Shown here piece after piece: positions 1-10,740 of a DNA stretch of 64,000 bases. The translations under genes and the position numbers were made by a program. Under the pieces are notes generated by a model. That model made no database searches. It was not told the origin of the DNA and saw only the letters and a list, made by a program, of their open reading frames with translations. How positions within the stretch are numbered: the stretch's first letter is position 1; the number at the start of each line of letters is the position of its first letter. Source of the stretch: Acanthosepion esculentum. Taxonomy: Eukaryota; Mollusca; Cephalopoda; Sepiida; Sepiidae. The stretch spans positions 71,792,824 through 71,856,823 of the forward strand of contig OZ038485.1 of NCBI GenBank assembly GCA_964036315.1, given 5' to 3'.

Positions 1-2594
1 TCGATTTTCAATAATTATATTGGTTTTCTAAAGATTTCAATAAGTAAATCAATTTTTCAAACAACCGTGTTTAACGTTGAAAAACAAGCCAAAACAGCTT
101 GCTTTTACACCTAAAATTCAATATTTTTCAAAACTTTGTAAAACTTAAAATTTGCAATATAACTTTGTGAAAACTGTTGAAACATGCTGAAATCAATACT
201 TTTCGATCGATAACATATCGATTTTCAATAATTTTATTGGTTTTCTAAAGATTTCAATAAGTAAATCAATTTTTCAAACAACCGTGTTTAACGTTCAAAA
301 ACAAGCCAAAAGAGCTTGCTTTTACACCTAAAATTCAATATTTTTCAAAACTTTGTAAAACTTAAAATTTGCAATATAACTGTGTGAAAACTGTTGAAAC
401 TTGTTGAAATCAATACTTTTCGTTCGATAACATATCGATTTTCAATAATTTTATTGGTTTTCTAAATATTTCAATAAGTAAATCAATTTTTCAAACAACC
501 GTGTTTAACGTTGAAAAACTAGCCAAAACAGCTTGCTTTTACACCTAAAATTCAATATTTTACAAAACTTTGTAAAACTTAAAATTTGCAATATAACTTT
601 GTGAAAACTGTTGAAACTTGTTGAAATCAATACTTTTCGATCGATAACATATCGATTTTCAATAATTTTATTGGTTTTCTAAAGATTTCAATAAGTAAAT
701 CAATTTTTCATACAGTTTAACGTTGAAAAACAAGCCAAAACAGCTTGCTTTTACACCTAAAATTTAATATTTTACAAAACTTTGTAAAACTTAAAATTTG
801 CAATATAACTTTGTGAAAACTGTTGAAACTTGTTGAAATCAATAGTTTTCGATCGATAACATATCGATTTTCAATAATTTTATTGGTTTTCTAAAGATTT
901 CAATAAGTAAATCAATTTTTCAAACAACCGTGTTTAACGTTGAAAAACAAGCCAAAACAGCTTGCTTTTACACCTAAAATTCAATATTTTTCAAAACTTC
1001 GTAAAACTTAAAATTTGCAATATAACTTTGTGAAAACTGTTGAAACTTGTTGAAATCAATACTTTTCGATCGATAACATATCGATTTTCAATAATTTTAT
1101 TGGTTTTCTAAAGATTTCAATAAGTAAGTCAATTTTTCATACAGTTTAACGTTGAAAAACAAACCAAAACAGCTTGCTTTTACACCTAAAATTCAATATT
1201 TTTCAAAACTTTGTAAAACATAAAATTTGCAATATAACTTTGTGAAAACTGTTGAAACTTGTTGAAATCAATACTTTTCGATCGATAACATATCGATTTT
1301 CAATAATTTTATTGGTTTTCTAAAGATTTCAATAAGTAAATCAATTTTTCAAACAACCGTGTTTAACGTTTAAAAACAAGCCAAAACAGCTTGCTTTTAC
1401 ACCTAAAATTCAATATTTTTCAAAACTTTGTAAAACTTAAAATTTGCAATATAACTGTGTGAAAACTGTTGAAACTTGTTGAAATCAATACTTTTCGATC
1501 GATAACATATCGATTTTCAATAATTTTATTGGTTTTCTAAAGATTTCAATAAGTAAATCAATTTTTCAAACAACCGTGTTTAACGTTGAAAAACACGCCA
1601 AAACAGCTTGCTTTTACACCTAAAATTCAATATTTTTCAAAACTTTGTAAAACTTAAAATTTGCAATATAACTGTGTGAAAACTGTTGAAACTTGTTGAA
1701 ATCAATAGTTTTCGATCGATAACATATCGATTTTCAATAATTTTATTGGTTTTCTAAAGATTTCAATAAGTAAATCAATTTTTCAAACAACCGTGTTTAA
1801 CGTTGAAAAACAAGCCAAAACAGCTTGCTTTTACACCTAAAATTCAATATTTTTCAAAACTTCGTAAAACTTAAAATTTGCAATATAACTTTGTGAAAAC
1901 TGTTGAAACTTGTTGAAATCAATACTTTTCGATCGATAACATATCGATTTTCAATAATTTCATTGGTTTTCTAAAGATTTCAATAAGTAAATCAATTTTT
2001 CAAACAACCGTGTTTAACGTTGAAAAACAAGCCAAAACAGCTTGCTTTTACACCTAAAATTCAATATTTTACAAAACTTTGTAAAACTTAAAATTTGCAA
2101 TATAACTTTGTGAAAACTGTTGAAACTTGTTGAAATCAATAGTTTTCGATCGATAACATATCGATTTTCAATAATTTTATTGGTTTTCTAAAGATTTCAA
2201 TAAGTAAATCAATTTTTCAAACAACCGTGTTTAACGTTGAAAAACAAGCCAAAACAGCTTGCTTTTACACCTAAAATTCAATATTTTTCAAAACTTCGTA
2301 AAACATAAAATTTGCAATATAACTTTGTGAAAACTGTTGAAACTTGTTGAAATCAATACTTTTCGATCGATAACATATCGATTTTCAATAATTTTATTGG
2401 TTTTCTAAAGATTTCAATAAGTAAATCAATTTTTCAAACAACCGTGTTTAACGTTGAAAAACAAGCCAAAACAGCTTGCTTTTACACCTAAAATTCAATA
2501 TTTTACAAAACTTTGTAAAACTTAAAATTTGCAATATAACTTTGTGAAAACTGTTGAAACTTGTTGAAATCAATACTTTTCGATCGATAACATA
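1..2594 (+). repeat. Segment A: 12 mixed monomers
   Basis: Monomers: 1 17A V; 218 79C 95G 165G 206T; 435 33T 86T 128A; 652 short without 48G/88A, 119T 128A 199G; 864 137C; 1081 S 145A; 1293 79T 165G; 1510 87C 165G 199G; 1727 137C; 1944 18C 128A 199G; 2161 137C 145A; 2378 128A. The pair 218-651 has the same variants as 15564-15997, apart from 206T in the latter's second copy. The trio 1081-1726 matches 18158-18803 and 26593-27238 except at its last positions. The left edge is simply the window cut. Confidence 0.9.
652..863 (+). repeat. Short (212-bp) monomer class, first of 50
   Basis: Deletion of positions 64-68 with 60T, giving CATACAGTTTAACG. Starts of all 50: 652, 1081, 2812, 4109, 5189, 8655, 9735, 11032, 12112, 13843, 14272, 14701, 16866, 17512, 18158, 20976, 22490, 23570, 24433, 25513, 26593, 28541, 30706, 32220, 33517, 35464, 36978, 40011, 40874, 44124, 44987, 46718, 48883, 50831, 51260, 52557, 52986, 54066, 54495, 55792, 56221, 57301, 57730, 58593, 59022, 59885, 61615, 62261, 62908, 63554. 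All but three also carry 48G and 88A. This copy and 9735 lack both; 58593 has 88A but not 48G. The deletion removes one CpG (66-67). One origin followed by amplification is the simplest reading. Confidence 0.95.
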
Positions 2595-4971
2595 TCGATT
2601 TTCAATAATTATATTGGTTTTCTAAAGATTTCAATAAGTAAATCAATTTTTCAAACAACCGTGTTTAACGTTGAAAAACAAGCCAAAACAGCTTGCTTTT
2701 ACACCTAAAATTCAATATTTTTCAAAACTTTGTAAAACTTAAAATTTGCAATATAACTTTGTGAAAACTGTTGAAACATGCTGAAATCAATACTTTTCGA
2801 TCGATAACATATCGATTTTCAATAATTTTATTGGTTTTCTAAAGATTTCAATAAGTAAGTCAATTTTTCATACAGTTTAACGTTGAAAAACAAACCAAAA
2901 CAGCTTGCTTTTACACCTAAAATTCAATATTTTTCAAAACTTTGTAAAACTTAAAATTTGCAATATAACTTTGTGAAAACTGTTGAAACTTGTTGAAATC
3001 AACACTTTTCGATCGATAACATATGGATTTTCAATAATTTTATTGGTTTTCTAAATATTTCAATAAGTAAATCAATTTTTCAAATAACCGTGTTTAACGT
3101 TGAAAAACAAGCCAAAACAGCTTGCTTTTACACCTAAAATTCAATATTTTTCAAAACTTTGTAAAACTTAAAATTTGCAATATAACTTTGTGAAAACTGT
3201 TGAAACTTGTTGAAATCAATACTTTTCGATCGATAACATATCGATTTTCAATAATTTTATTGGTTTTCTAAAGATTTCAATAAGTAAATCAATTTTTCAA
3301 ACAATCGTGTTTAACGTTGAAAAACAAGCCAAAACAGCTTGCTTTTACACCTAAAATTCAATATTTTACAAAACTGTGTAAAACTTAAAATTTGCAATAT
3401 AACTTTGTGAAAACTGTTGAAACTTGTTGAAATCAATAGTTTTCGATCGATAACATATCGATTTTCAATAATTTTATTGGTTTTCTAAAGATTTCAATAA
3501 GTAAATCAATTTTTCAAACAACCGTGTTTAACGTTGAAAAACAAGCCAAAACAGCTTGCTTTTACACCTAAAATTCAATATTTTTCAAAACTTTGTAAAA
3601 CTTAAAATATGCAATATAACTTTGTGAAAACTGTTGAAACTTGTTGAAATCAATACTTTTCGATCGATAACATATCGATTTTCAATAATTTTATTGTTTT
3701 TCTAAAGATTTCAATACGTAAATCAATTTTTCAAACAATCGTGTTTAACGTTGAAAAACAAGCCAAAACAGCTTGCTTTTACACCTAAAATTCAATATTT
3801 TTCAAAACTTTGTAAAACTTAAAATTTGCAATATAACTTTGTGAAAACTGTTGAAACTTGTTGAAATCAATACTTTTCGATCGATAACATATCGATTTTC
3901 AATAATTTTATTGGTTTTCTAAAGATTTCAATAAGTAAATCAATTTTTCAAACAATCGTGTTTAACGTTGAAAAACAAGCCAAAACAGCTTGCTTTTACA
4001 CCTAAAATTCAATATTTTACAAAACTTTGTAAAACTTAAAATTTGCAATATAACTTTGTGAAAACTGTTGAAACATGCTGAAATCAATACTTTTCGATCG
4101 ATAACATATCGATTTTCAATAATTTTATTGGTTTTCCAAAGATTTCAATAAGTAAGTCAATTTTTCATACAGTTTAACGTTGAAAAACAAACCAAAACAG
4201 CTTGCTTTTACACCTAAAATTCAATATTTTTCAAAACTTTGTAAAACTTAAAATTTGCAATATAACTTTCTGAAAACTGTTGAAACTTGTTGAAATCAAT
4301 ACTTTTCGATCGATAACATATCGATTTTCAATAATTTTATTGGTTTTCTAAAGATTTCAATAAGTAAATCAATTTTTCAAACAACCGTGTTTAACGTTGA
4401 AAAACAAGCCAAAACAGCTTGCTTTTACACCTAAAATTCAATATTTTTCAAAACTTTGTAAAACTTAAAATTTGCAATATAACTGTGTGAAAACTGTTGA
4501 AACTTGTTGAAATCAATACTTTTCGATCGATAACATATCGATTTTCAATAATTTTATTGGTTTTCTAAAGATTTCAATAAGTAAATCAATTTTTCAAACA
4601 ACCGTGTTTAACGTTGAAAAACAAGCCAAAAGAGCTTGCTTTTACACCTAAAATTCAATATTTTTCAAAACTTTGTAAAACTTAAAATTTGCAATATAAC
4701 TGTGTGAAAACTGTTGAAACTTGTTGAAATCAATACTTTTCGTTCGATAACATATCGATTTTCAATAATTTTATTGGTTTTCTAAATATTTCAATAAGTA
4801 AATCAATTTTTCAAACAACCGTGTTTAACGTTGAAAAACTAGCCAAAACAGCTTGCTTTTACACCTAAAATTCAATATTTTTCAAAACTTTGTAAAACTT
4901 AAAATTTGCAATATAACTTTGTGAAAACTGTTGAAACTTGTTGAAATCAATACTTTTCGATCGATAACATA
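2595..4971 (+). repeat. Segment B: 11-monomer unit (2377 bp), copy 1
   Basis: Monomers: 2595 17A V; 2812 S 197C; 3024 2G 33T 62T; 3241 65T 128A 136G 199G; 3458 152A; 3675 23T 43C 65T; 3892 65T 128A V; 4109 S 29C 167C; 4321 165G; 4538 95G 165G 206T; 4755 33T 86T. The first seven monomers repeat at 4972-6485, sharing rare markers 2G, 152A and 23T+43C. 29C and 167C in the short copy at 4109 are private. Confidence 0.92.
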
Positions 4972-7136
4972 TCGATTTTCAATAATTATATTGGTTTTCT
5001 AAAGATTTCAATAAGTAAATCAATTTTTCAAACAACCGTGTTTAACGTTGAAAAACAAGCCAAAACAGCTTGCTTTTACACCTAAAATTCAATATTTTTC
5101 AAAACTTTGTAAAACTTAAAATTTGCAATATAACTTTGTGAAAACTGTTGAAACATGCTGAAATCAATACTTTTCGATCGATAACATATCGATTTTCAAT
5201 AATTTTATTGGTTTTCTAAAGATTTCAATAAGTAAGTCAATTTTACATACAGTTTAACGTTGAAAAACAAACCAAAACAGCTTGCTTTTACACCTAAAAT
5301 TCAATATTTTTCAAAACTTTGTAAAACTTAAAATTTGCAATATAACTTTGTGAAAACTGTTGAAACTTGTTGAAATCAACACTTTTCGATCGATAACATA
5401 TGGATTTTCAATAATTTTATTGGTTTTCTAAATATTTCAATAAGTAAATCAATTTTTCAAATAACCGTGTTTAACGTTGAAAAACAAGCCAAAACAGCTT
5501 GCTTTTACACCTAAAATTCAATATTTTTCAAAACTTTGTAAAACTTAAAATTTGCAATATAACTTTGTGAAAACTGTTGAAACTTGTTGAAATCAATACT
5601 TTTCGATCGATAACATATCGATTTTCAATAATTTTATTGGTTTTCTAAAGATTTCAATAAGTAAATCAATTTTTCAAACAATCGTGTTTAACGTTGAAAA
5701 ACAAGCCAAAACAGCTTGCTTTTACACCTAAAATTCAATATTTTACAAAACTGTGTAAAACTCAAAATTTGCAATATAACTTTGTGAAAACTGTTGAAAC
5801 TTGTTGAAATCAATAGTTTTCGATCGATAACATATCGATTTTCAATAATTTTATTGGTTTTCTAAAGATTTCAATAAGTAAATCAATTTTTCAAACAACC
5901 GTGTTTAACGTTGAAAAACAAGCCAAAACAGCTTGCTTTTACACCTAAAATTCAATATTTTTCAAAACTTTGTAAAACTTAAAATATGCAATATAACTTT
6001 GTGAAAACTGTTGAAACTTGTTGAAATCAATACTTTTCGATCGATAACATATCGATTTTCAATAATTTTATTGTTTTTCTAAAGATTTCAATACGTAAAT
6101 CAATTTTTCAAACAATCGTGTTTAACGTTGAAAAACAAGCCAAAACAGCTTGCTTTTACACCTAAAATTCAATATTTTTCAAAACTTTGTAAAACTTAAA
6201 ATTTGCAATATAACTTTGTGAAAACTGTTGAAACTTGTTGAAATCAATACTTTTCGATCGATAACATATCGATTTTCAATAATTTTATTGGTTTTCTAAA
6301 GATTTCAATAAGTAAATCAATTTTTCAAACAATCGTGTTTAACGTTGAAAAACAAGCCAAAACAGCTTGCTTTTACACCTAAAATTCAATATTTTACAAA
6401 ACTTTGTAAAACTTAAAATTTGCAATATAACTTTGTGAAAACTGTTGAAACATGCTGAAATCAATACTTTTCGATCGATAACATATCGATTTTCAATAAT
6501 TTTATTGGTTTTCTAAAGATTTCAATAAGTAAATCAATTTTTCAAACAACCGTGTTTAACGTTGAAAAACAAGCCAAAACAGCTTGCTTTTACACCTAAA
6601 ATTCAATATTTTTCAAAACTTTGTAAAACTTAAAATTTGCAATATAACTGTGTGAAAACTGTTGAAACTTGTTGAAATCAATACTTTTCGATCGATAACA
6701 TATCGATTTTCAATAATTTTATTGGTTTTCTAAAGATTTCAATAAGTAAATCAATTTTTCAAACAACCGTGTTTAACGTTGAAAAACAAGCCAAAAGAGC
6801 TTGCTTTTACACCTAAAATTCAATATTTTTCAAAACTTTGTAAAACTTAAAATTTGCAATATAACTGTGTGAAAACTGTTGAAACTTGTTGAAATCAATA
6901 CTTTTCGTTCGATAACATATCGATTTTCAATAATTTTATTGGTTTTCTAAATATTTCAATAAGTAAATCAATTTTTCAAACAACCGTGTTTAACGTTGAA
7001 AAACTAGCCAAAACAGCTTGCTTTTACACCTAAAATTCAATATTTTACAAAACTTTGTAAAACTTAAAATTTGCAATATAACTTTGTGAAAACTGTTGAA
7101 ACTTGTTGAAATCAATAGTTTTCGATCGATAACATA
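4972..7136 (+). repeat. Segment C: copy 2 of the 11-mer, minus one short monomer
   Basis: Monomers: 4972 17A V; 5189 S 57A 197C; 5401 2G 33T 62T; 5618 65T 128A 136G 146C 199G; 5835 152A; 6052 23T 43C 65T; 6269 65T 128A V; 6486 165G; 6703 95G 165G 206T; 6920 33T 86T 128A 199G. It follows copy 1 directly, but the short monomer expected after 6269 is absent, so the unit contracted by exactly one monomer. Private changes since duplication: 57A and 146C here. The last monomer also differs from its partner at 4755 by 128A 199G. Confidence 0.92.
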
Positions 7137-7787
7137 TCGATTTTCAATAATTTTATTGGTTTTCTAAAGATTTCAATAAGTAAATCAATTTTTCAAACAA
7201 CCGTGTTTAACGTTGAAAAACAAGCCAAAACAGCTTGCTTTTACACCTAAAATTCAATATTTTACAAAACTTTGTAAAACTTAAAATTTGCAATATAACT
7301 TTGTGAAAACTGTTGAAACTTGTTGAAATCAATAGTTTTCGATCGATAACATATCGATTTTCAATAATTTTATTGGTTTTCTAAAGATTTCAATAAGTAA
7401 ATCAATTTTTCAAACAACCGTGTTTAACGTTGAAAAACAAGCCAAAACAGCTTGCTTTTACACCTAAAATTCAATATTTTTCAAAACTTTGTAAAACTTA
7501 AAATTTGCAATATAACATTGTGAAAACTGTTGAAACATGCTGAAATCAATACTTTTCGATCGATAACATATCGATTTTCAATAATTTTATTGGTTTTCTA
7601 AAGATTTCAATAAGTAAATCAATTTTTCAAACAACCGTGTTTAACGTTGAAAAAGAAGCCAAAACAGCTTGCTTTTACACCTAAAATTCAATATTTTTCA
7701 AAACTTTGTAAAACTTAAAATTTGCAATATAACTTTGTGAAAACTGTTGAAACTTGTTGAAATCAATACTTTTCGATCGATAACATA

Positions 7788-8003
7788 TCGATTTTCAATA
7801 ATTTTATTGGTTTTCTAAAGATTTCAATAAGTAAATCAATTTTTCAAACAACCGTGTTTAACGTTGAAAAACACGCCAAAACAGCTTGCTTTTACACCTA
7901 AAATTCAATATTTTTCAAAATTTGTAAAACTTAAAATTTGCAATATAACTGTGTGAAAACTGTTGAAACTTGTTGAAATCAATACTTTTCGTTCGATAAC
8001 ATA
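7788..8003 (+). repeat. 216-bp monomer with C134 deleted
   Basis: One-base deletion at position 134 (CAAAATTTG for CAAAACTTTG) on an 87C 165G background. The same deletion on the same background recurs only at 35031-35246, which helps identify the long-range duplication 6486-8003 / 33729-35246. The two copies differ at 206, T here and A there. Confidence 0.9.
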
Positions 8004-9597
8004 TCGATTTTCAATAATTTTATTGGTTTTCTAAATATTTCAATAAGTAAATCAATTTTTCAAACAACCGTGTTTAACGTTGAAAAACTAGCCAAAACAG
8101 CTTGCTTTTACACCTAAAATTCAATATTTTTCAAAACTTTGTAAAACTTAAAATTTGCAATATAACATTGTGAAAACTGTTGAAACATGCTGAAATCAAT
8201 ACTTTTCGATCGATAACATATCGATTTTCAATAATTTTATTGGTTTTCTAAAGATTTCAATAAGTAAATCAATTTTTCAAACAACCGTGTTTAACGTTGA
8301 AAAAGAAGCCAATACAGCTTGCTTTTACACCTAAAATTCAATATTTTTCAAAACTTTGTAAAACTTAAAATTTGCAATATAACTTTGTGAAAACTGTTGA
8401 AACTTGTTGAAATCAATACTTTTCGATCGATAACATATCGATTTTCAATAATTATATTGGTTTTCTAAAGATTTCAATAAGTAAATCAATTTTTCAAACA
8501 ACCGTGTTTAACGTTGAAAAACAAGCCAAAACAGCTTGCTTTTACACCTAAAATTCAATATTTTTCAAAACTTTGTAAAACTTTAAATTTGCAATATAAC
8601 TTTGTGAAAACTGTTGAAACATGCTGAAATCAATACTTTTCGATCGATAACATATCGATTTTCAATAATTTTATTGGTTTTCTAAAGATTTCAATAAGTA
8701 AGTCAATTTTTCATACAGTTTAACGTTGAAAAACAAACCAAAACAGCTTGCTTTTACACCTAAAATTCAATATTTTTCAAAACTTTGTAAAACTTAAAAT
8801 TTGCAATATAACTTTGTGAAAACTGTTGAAACTTGTTGAAATCAATACTTTTCGATCGATAACATGTCGATTTTCAATAATTTTATTGGTTTTCTAAATA
8901 TTTCAATAAGTAAATCAATTTTTCAAACAATCGTGTTTAACGTTGAAAAACAAGCCAAAACAGCTTGCTTTTACACCTAAAATTCAATATTTTACAAAAC
9001 TGTGTAAAACTTAAAATTTGCAATATAACTTTGTGAAAACTGTTGAAACTTGTTGAAATCAATAGTTTTCGATCGATAACATATCGATTTTCAATAATTT
9101 TATTGGTTTTCTAAAGATTTCAATAAGTAAATCAATTTTTCAAACAACCGTGTTTAACGTTGAAAAACAAGCCAAAACAGCTTGCTTTTACACCTAAAAT
9201 TCAATATTTTACAAAACTGTGTAAAACTTAAAATTTGCAATATAACATTGTGAAAACTGTTGAAACATGCTGAAATCAATACTTTTCGATCGATAACATA
9301 TCGATTTTCAATAATTTTATTGGTTTTCTAAAGATTTCAATAAGTAAATCAATTTTTCAAACAACCGTGTTTAACGTTGAAAAACAAGCCAAAACAGCTT
9401 GCTTTTACACCTAAAATTCAATATTTTACAAAACTTTGTAAAACTTAAAATTTGCAATATAACTTTGTGAAAACTGTTGAAACTTGTTGAAATCAATAGT
9501 TTTCGATCGATAACATATCGATTTTCAATAATTTTATTGGTTTTCTAAAGATTTCAATAAGTAAATCAATTTTTCAAACAACCGTGTTTAACGTTGA

Positions 9598-9623
9598 AAA
9601 ACAAGCCAAAACAGCTTGCTTTT
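9598..9623. repeat. Dyad II: AAAACAAGC ... GCTTGcTTTT
   Basis: Inverted repeat at monomer positions 81-106: CAAGC pairs with GCTTG across the 7-nt loop CAAAACA, and AAAA with TTTT beyond a one-base bulge (C102). The left arm is the most polymorphic part of the monomer (85G, 86T, 87C/T, 88A, each unpairing one base), while the right arm is nearly constant apart from 101C/T in about eight copies. That asymmetry argues against selection for the stem. The arm followed by TTTT resembles a bacterial terminator on paper only; nothing here is bacterial. Confidence 0.85.
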
Positions 9624-9648
9624 ACACCTAAAATTCAATATTTTTCAA

Positions 9649-9691
9649 AACTTTGTAAAACTTAAAATTTGCAATATAACTTTGTGAAAAC
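9649..9691 (+). repeat. Internal 13/14-bp direct repeat AACTTTGT(g)AAAAC
   Basis: Positions 132-144 (AACTTTGTAAAAC) recur at 161-174 as AACTTTGTGAAAAC, 29 bp downstream, with a single inserted G. The two carry their own diagnostic variants (136G or 137C in the first; 164A or 165G in the second), and the same T-to-G change at the second T after C occurs in both (136G, 165G), possibly by internal conversion or convergence. Confidence 0.65.
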
Positions 9692-9711
9692 TGTTGAAAC
9701 TTGTTGAAATC
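9683..9711 (+). repeat. GTTGAAA micro-ladder inside the monomer
   Basis: Positions 166-194 read as three degenerate units: TGTGAAAAC, TGTTGAAAC, TTGTTGAAATC (9, 9 and 11 bp). A fourth related word, GTTGAAAAAC, lies at 76-85. The V variant (184A+187C) turns the third unit into CATGCTGAA. The ladder suggests the monomer grew partly from shorter internal repeats; no function can be read from it. Confidence 0.7.
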
Positions 9712-9722
9712 AATACTTTTCG

Positions 9723-9739
9723 ATCGATAACATATCGAT
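9723..9739. repeat. Dyad I: ATCGATA-ACA-TATCGAT at the monomer junction
   Basis: Perfect 7-bp inverted repeat with a 3-nt spacer (monomer positions 206-217 and 1-5 of the next copy), shown in the reference copy and present at nearly every junction. It overlaps the 8-bp palindrome TCGATCGA (203-210), so each junction holds two ClaI sites (ATCGAT), one PvuI site (CGATCG) and one GATC. Rare disruptions are 206T (11 copies), 217G (7 copies: 8655, 18804, 22490, 24433, 25513, 28541, 32866), 2G (3024, 5401), 3A (60748, 61398) and 208T (20757, outside the arm match). It is the most symmetric element of the repeat. A protein-binding or structural role is conjecture. Confidence 0.9.
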
Positions 9740-10720
9740 TTTCAATAATTTTATTGGTTTTCTAAAGATTTCAATAAGTAAATCAATTTTTCATACAGTT
9801 TAACGTTGAAAAACAAGCCAAAACAGCTTGCTTTTACACCTAAAATTCAATATTTTACAAAACTTTGTAAAACTTAAAATTTGCAATATAACTTTGTGAA
9901 AACTGTTGAAACTTGTTGAAATCAACACTTTTCGATCGATAACATATCGATTTTCAATAATTTTATTGGTTTTCTAAAGATTTCAATAAGTAAATCAATT
10001 TTTCAAACAACCGTGTTTAACGTTGAAAAACAAGCCAAAACAGCTTGCTTTTACACCTAAAATTCAATATTTTTCAAAACTTCGTAAAACTTAAAATTTG
10101 CAATATAACTTTGTGAAAACTGTTGAAACTTGTTGAAATCAATACTTTTCGATCGATAACATATCGATTTTCAATAATTTTATTGGTTTTCTAAAGATTT
10201 CAATAAGTAAATCAATTTTTCAAACAACCGTGTTTAACGTTGAAAAACAAGCCAAAACAGCTTGCTTTTACACCTAAAATTCAATATTTTACAAAACTGT
10301 GTAAAACTTAAAATTTGCAATATAACTTTGTGAAAACTGTTGAAACTTGTTGAAATCAATACTTTTCGATCGATAACATATCGATTTTCAATAATTTTAT
10401 TGGTTTTCTAAAGATTTCAATAAGTAAATCAATTTTTCAAACAACCGTGTTTAACGTTGAAAAACAAGCCAAAACAGCTTGCTTTTACACCTAAAATTCA
10501 ATATTTTTCAAAACTTTGTAAAACTTAAAATTTGCAATATAACTTTGTGAAAACTGTTGAAACTTGTTGAAATCAATACTTTTCGATCGATAACATATCG
10601 ATTTTCAATAATTTTATTGGTTTTCTAAAGATTTCAATAAGTAAATCAATTTTTCAAACAACCGTGTTTAACGTTGAAAAACAAGCCAAAACAGCTTGCT
10701 TTTACACCTAAAATTCAATA

Positions 10721-10740
10721 TTTTACAAAACTTTGTAAAA
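10721..10740. repeat. Dyad III: TTTTACAAA-AC-TTTGTAAAA in 128A copies
   Basis: In copies with 128A, positions 124-143 form a perfect 9-bp inverted repeat with a 2-nt spacer; the consensus has T128, leaving one mismatch. I count about 64 copies with 128A, ten of which also carry 136G, which breaks another pair. 136G was seen only together with 128A. 137C (TTCG) occurs only on T128 copies. The 128A class is usually 199G as well, so it marks a monomer lineage rather than scattered mutation. Confidence 0.85.

Larger units (their letters stand above)
9518..9734 (+). repeat. Reference 217-bp consensus monomer
   Basis: This copy matches the majority base at every position I scored and serves as the type unit. 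Other exact consensus copies by eye begin at 10381, 39143, 41737, 42605, 43256 and 60097. Layout by monomer position: 1-60 AT-rich with T-tracts; 61-78 the ACCGTG/AACGTT region, where the short class loses 64-68; 81-106 dyad II; 107-127 a very invariant block; 124-143 dyad III; 146-163 a second invariant block; 166-194 GTTGAAA ladder; 203-217 plus 1-5 of the next copy, the ClaI-type palindrome cluster (dyad I). The phase start is arbitrary; I chose TCGATTTTC because it is at window base 1. CpG lies at 2-3, 66-67, 75-76, 204-205 and 208-209. Confidence 0.95.

Noticed and set aside
9588..9606. CENP-B-box-like words (AACGTTGAAAAAC; also TTCGATCGATAAC and TTCGTTCGATAAC in 206T copies)
   Set aside because: They share the TTCG or CGTTG part and an A-run, but the essential CGGG end of the CENP-B box is missing in every copy, so they do not satisfy the core motif.
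9614..9623. Intrinsic transcription terminator (GC stem followed by T-run)
   Set aside because: The stem is only 5 bp, the left arm is polymorphic without compensation, and it recurs every 217 bp in eukaryote-type satellite DNA.
9641..9660. Yeast-type replication origin consensus in the T/A-rich dyad III
   Set aside because: AT-richness gives partial matches everywhere, but I found no full match to the WTTTAYRTTTW core at this site.
9518..9734. Pol III promoter boxes or a tRNA/SINE origin for the monomer
   Set aside because: No A-box or B-box match and no cloverleaf can be drawn. The GTTGAAA words lack the GGTTCGA core.
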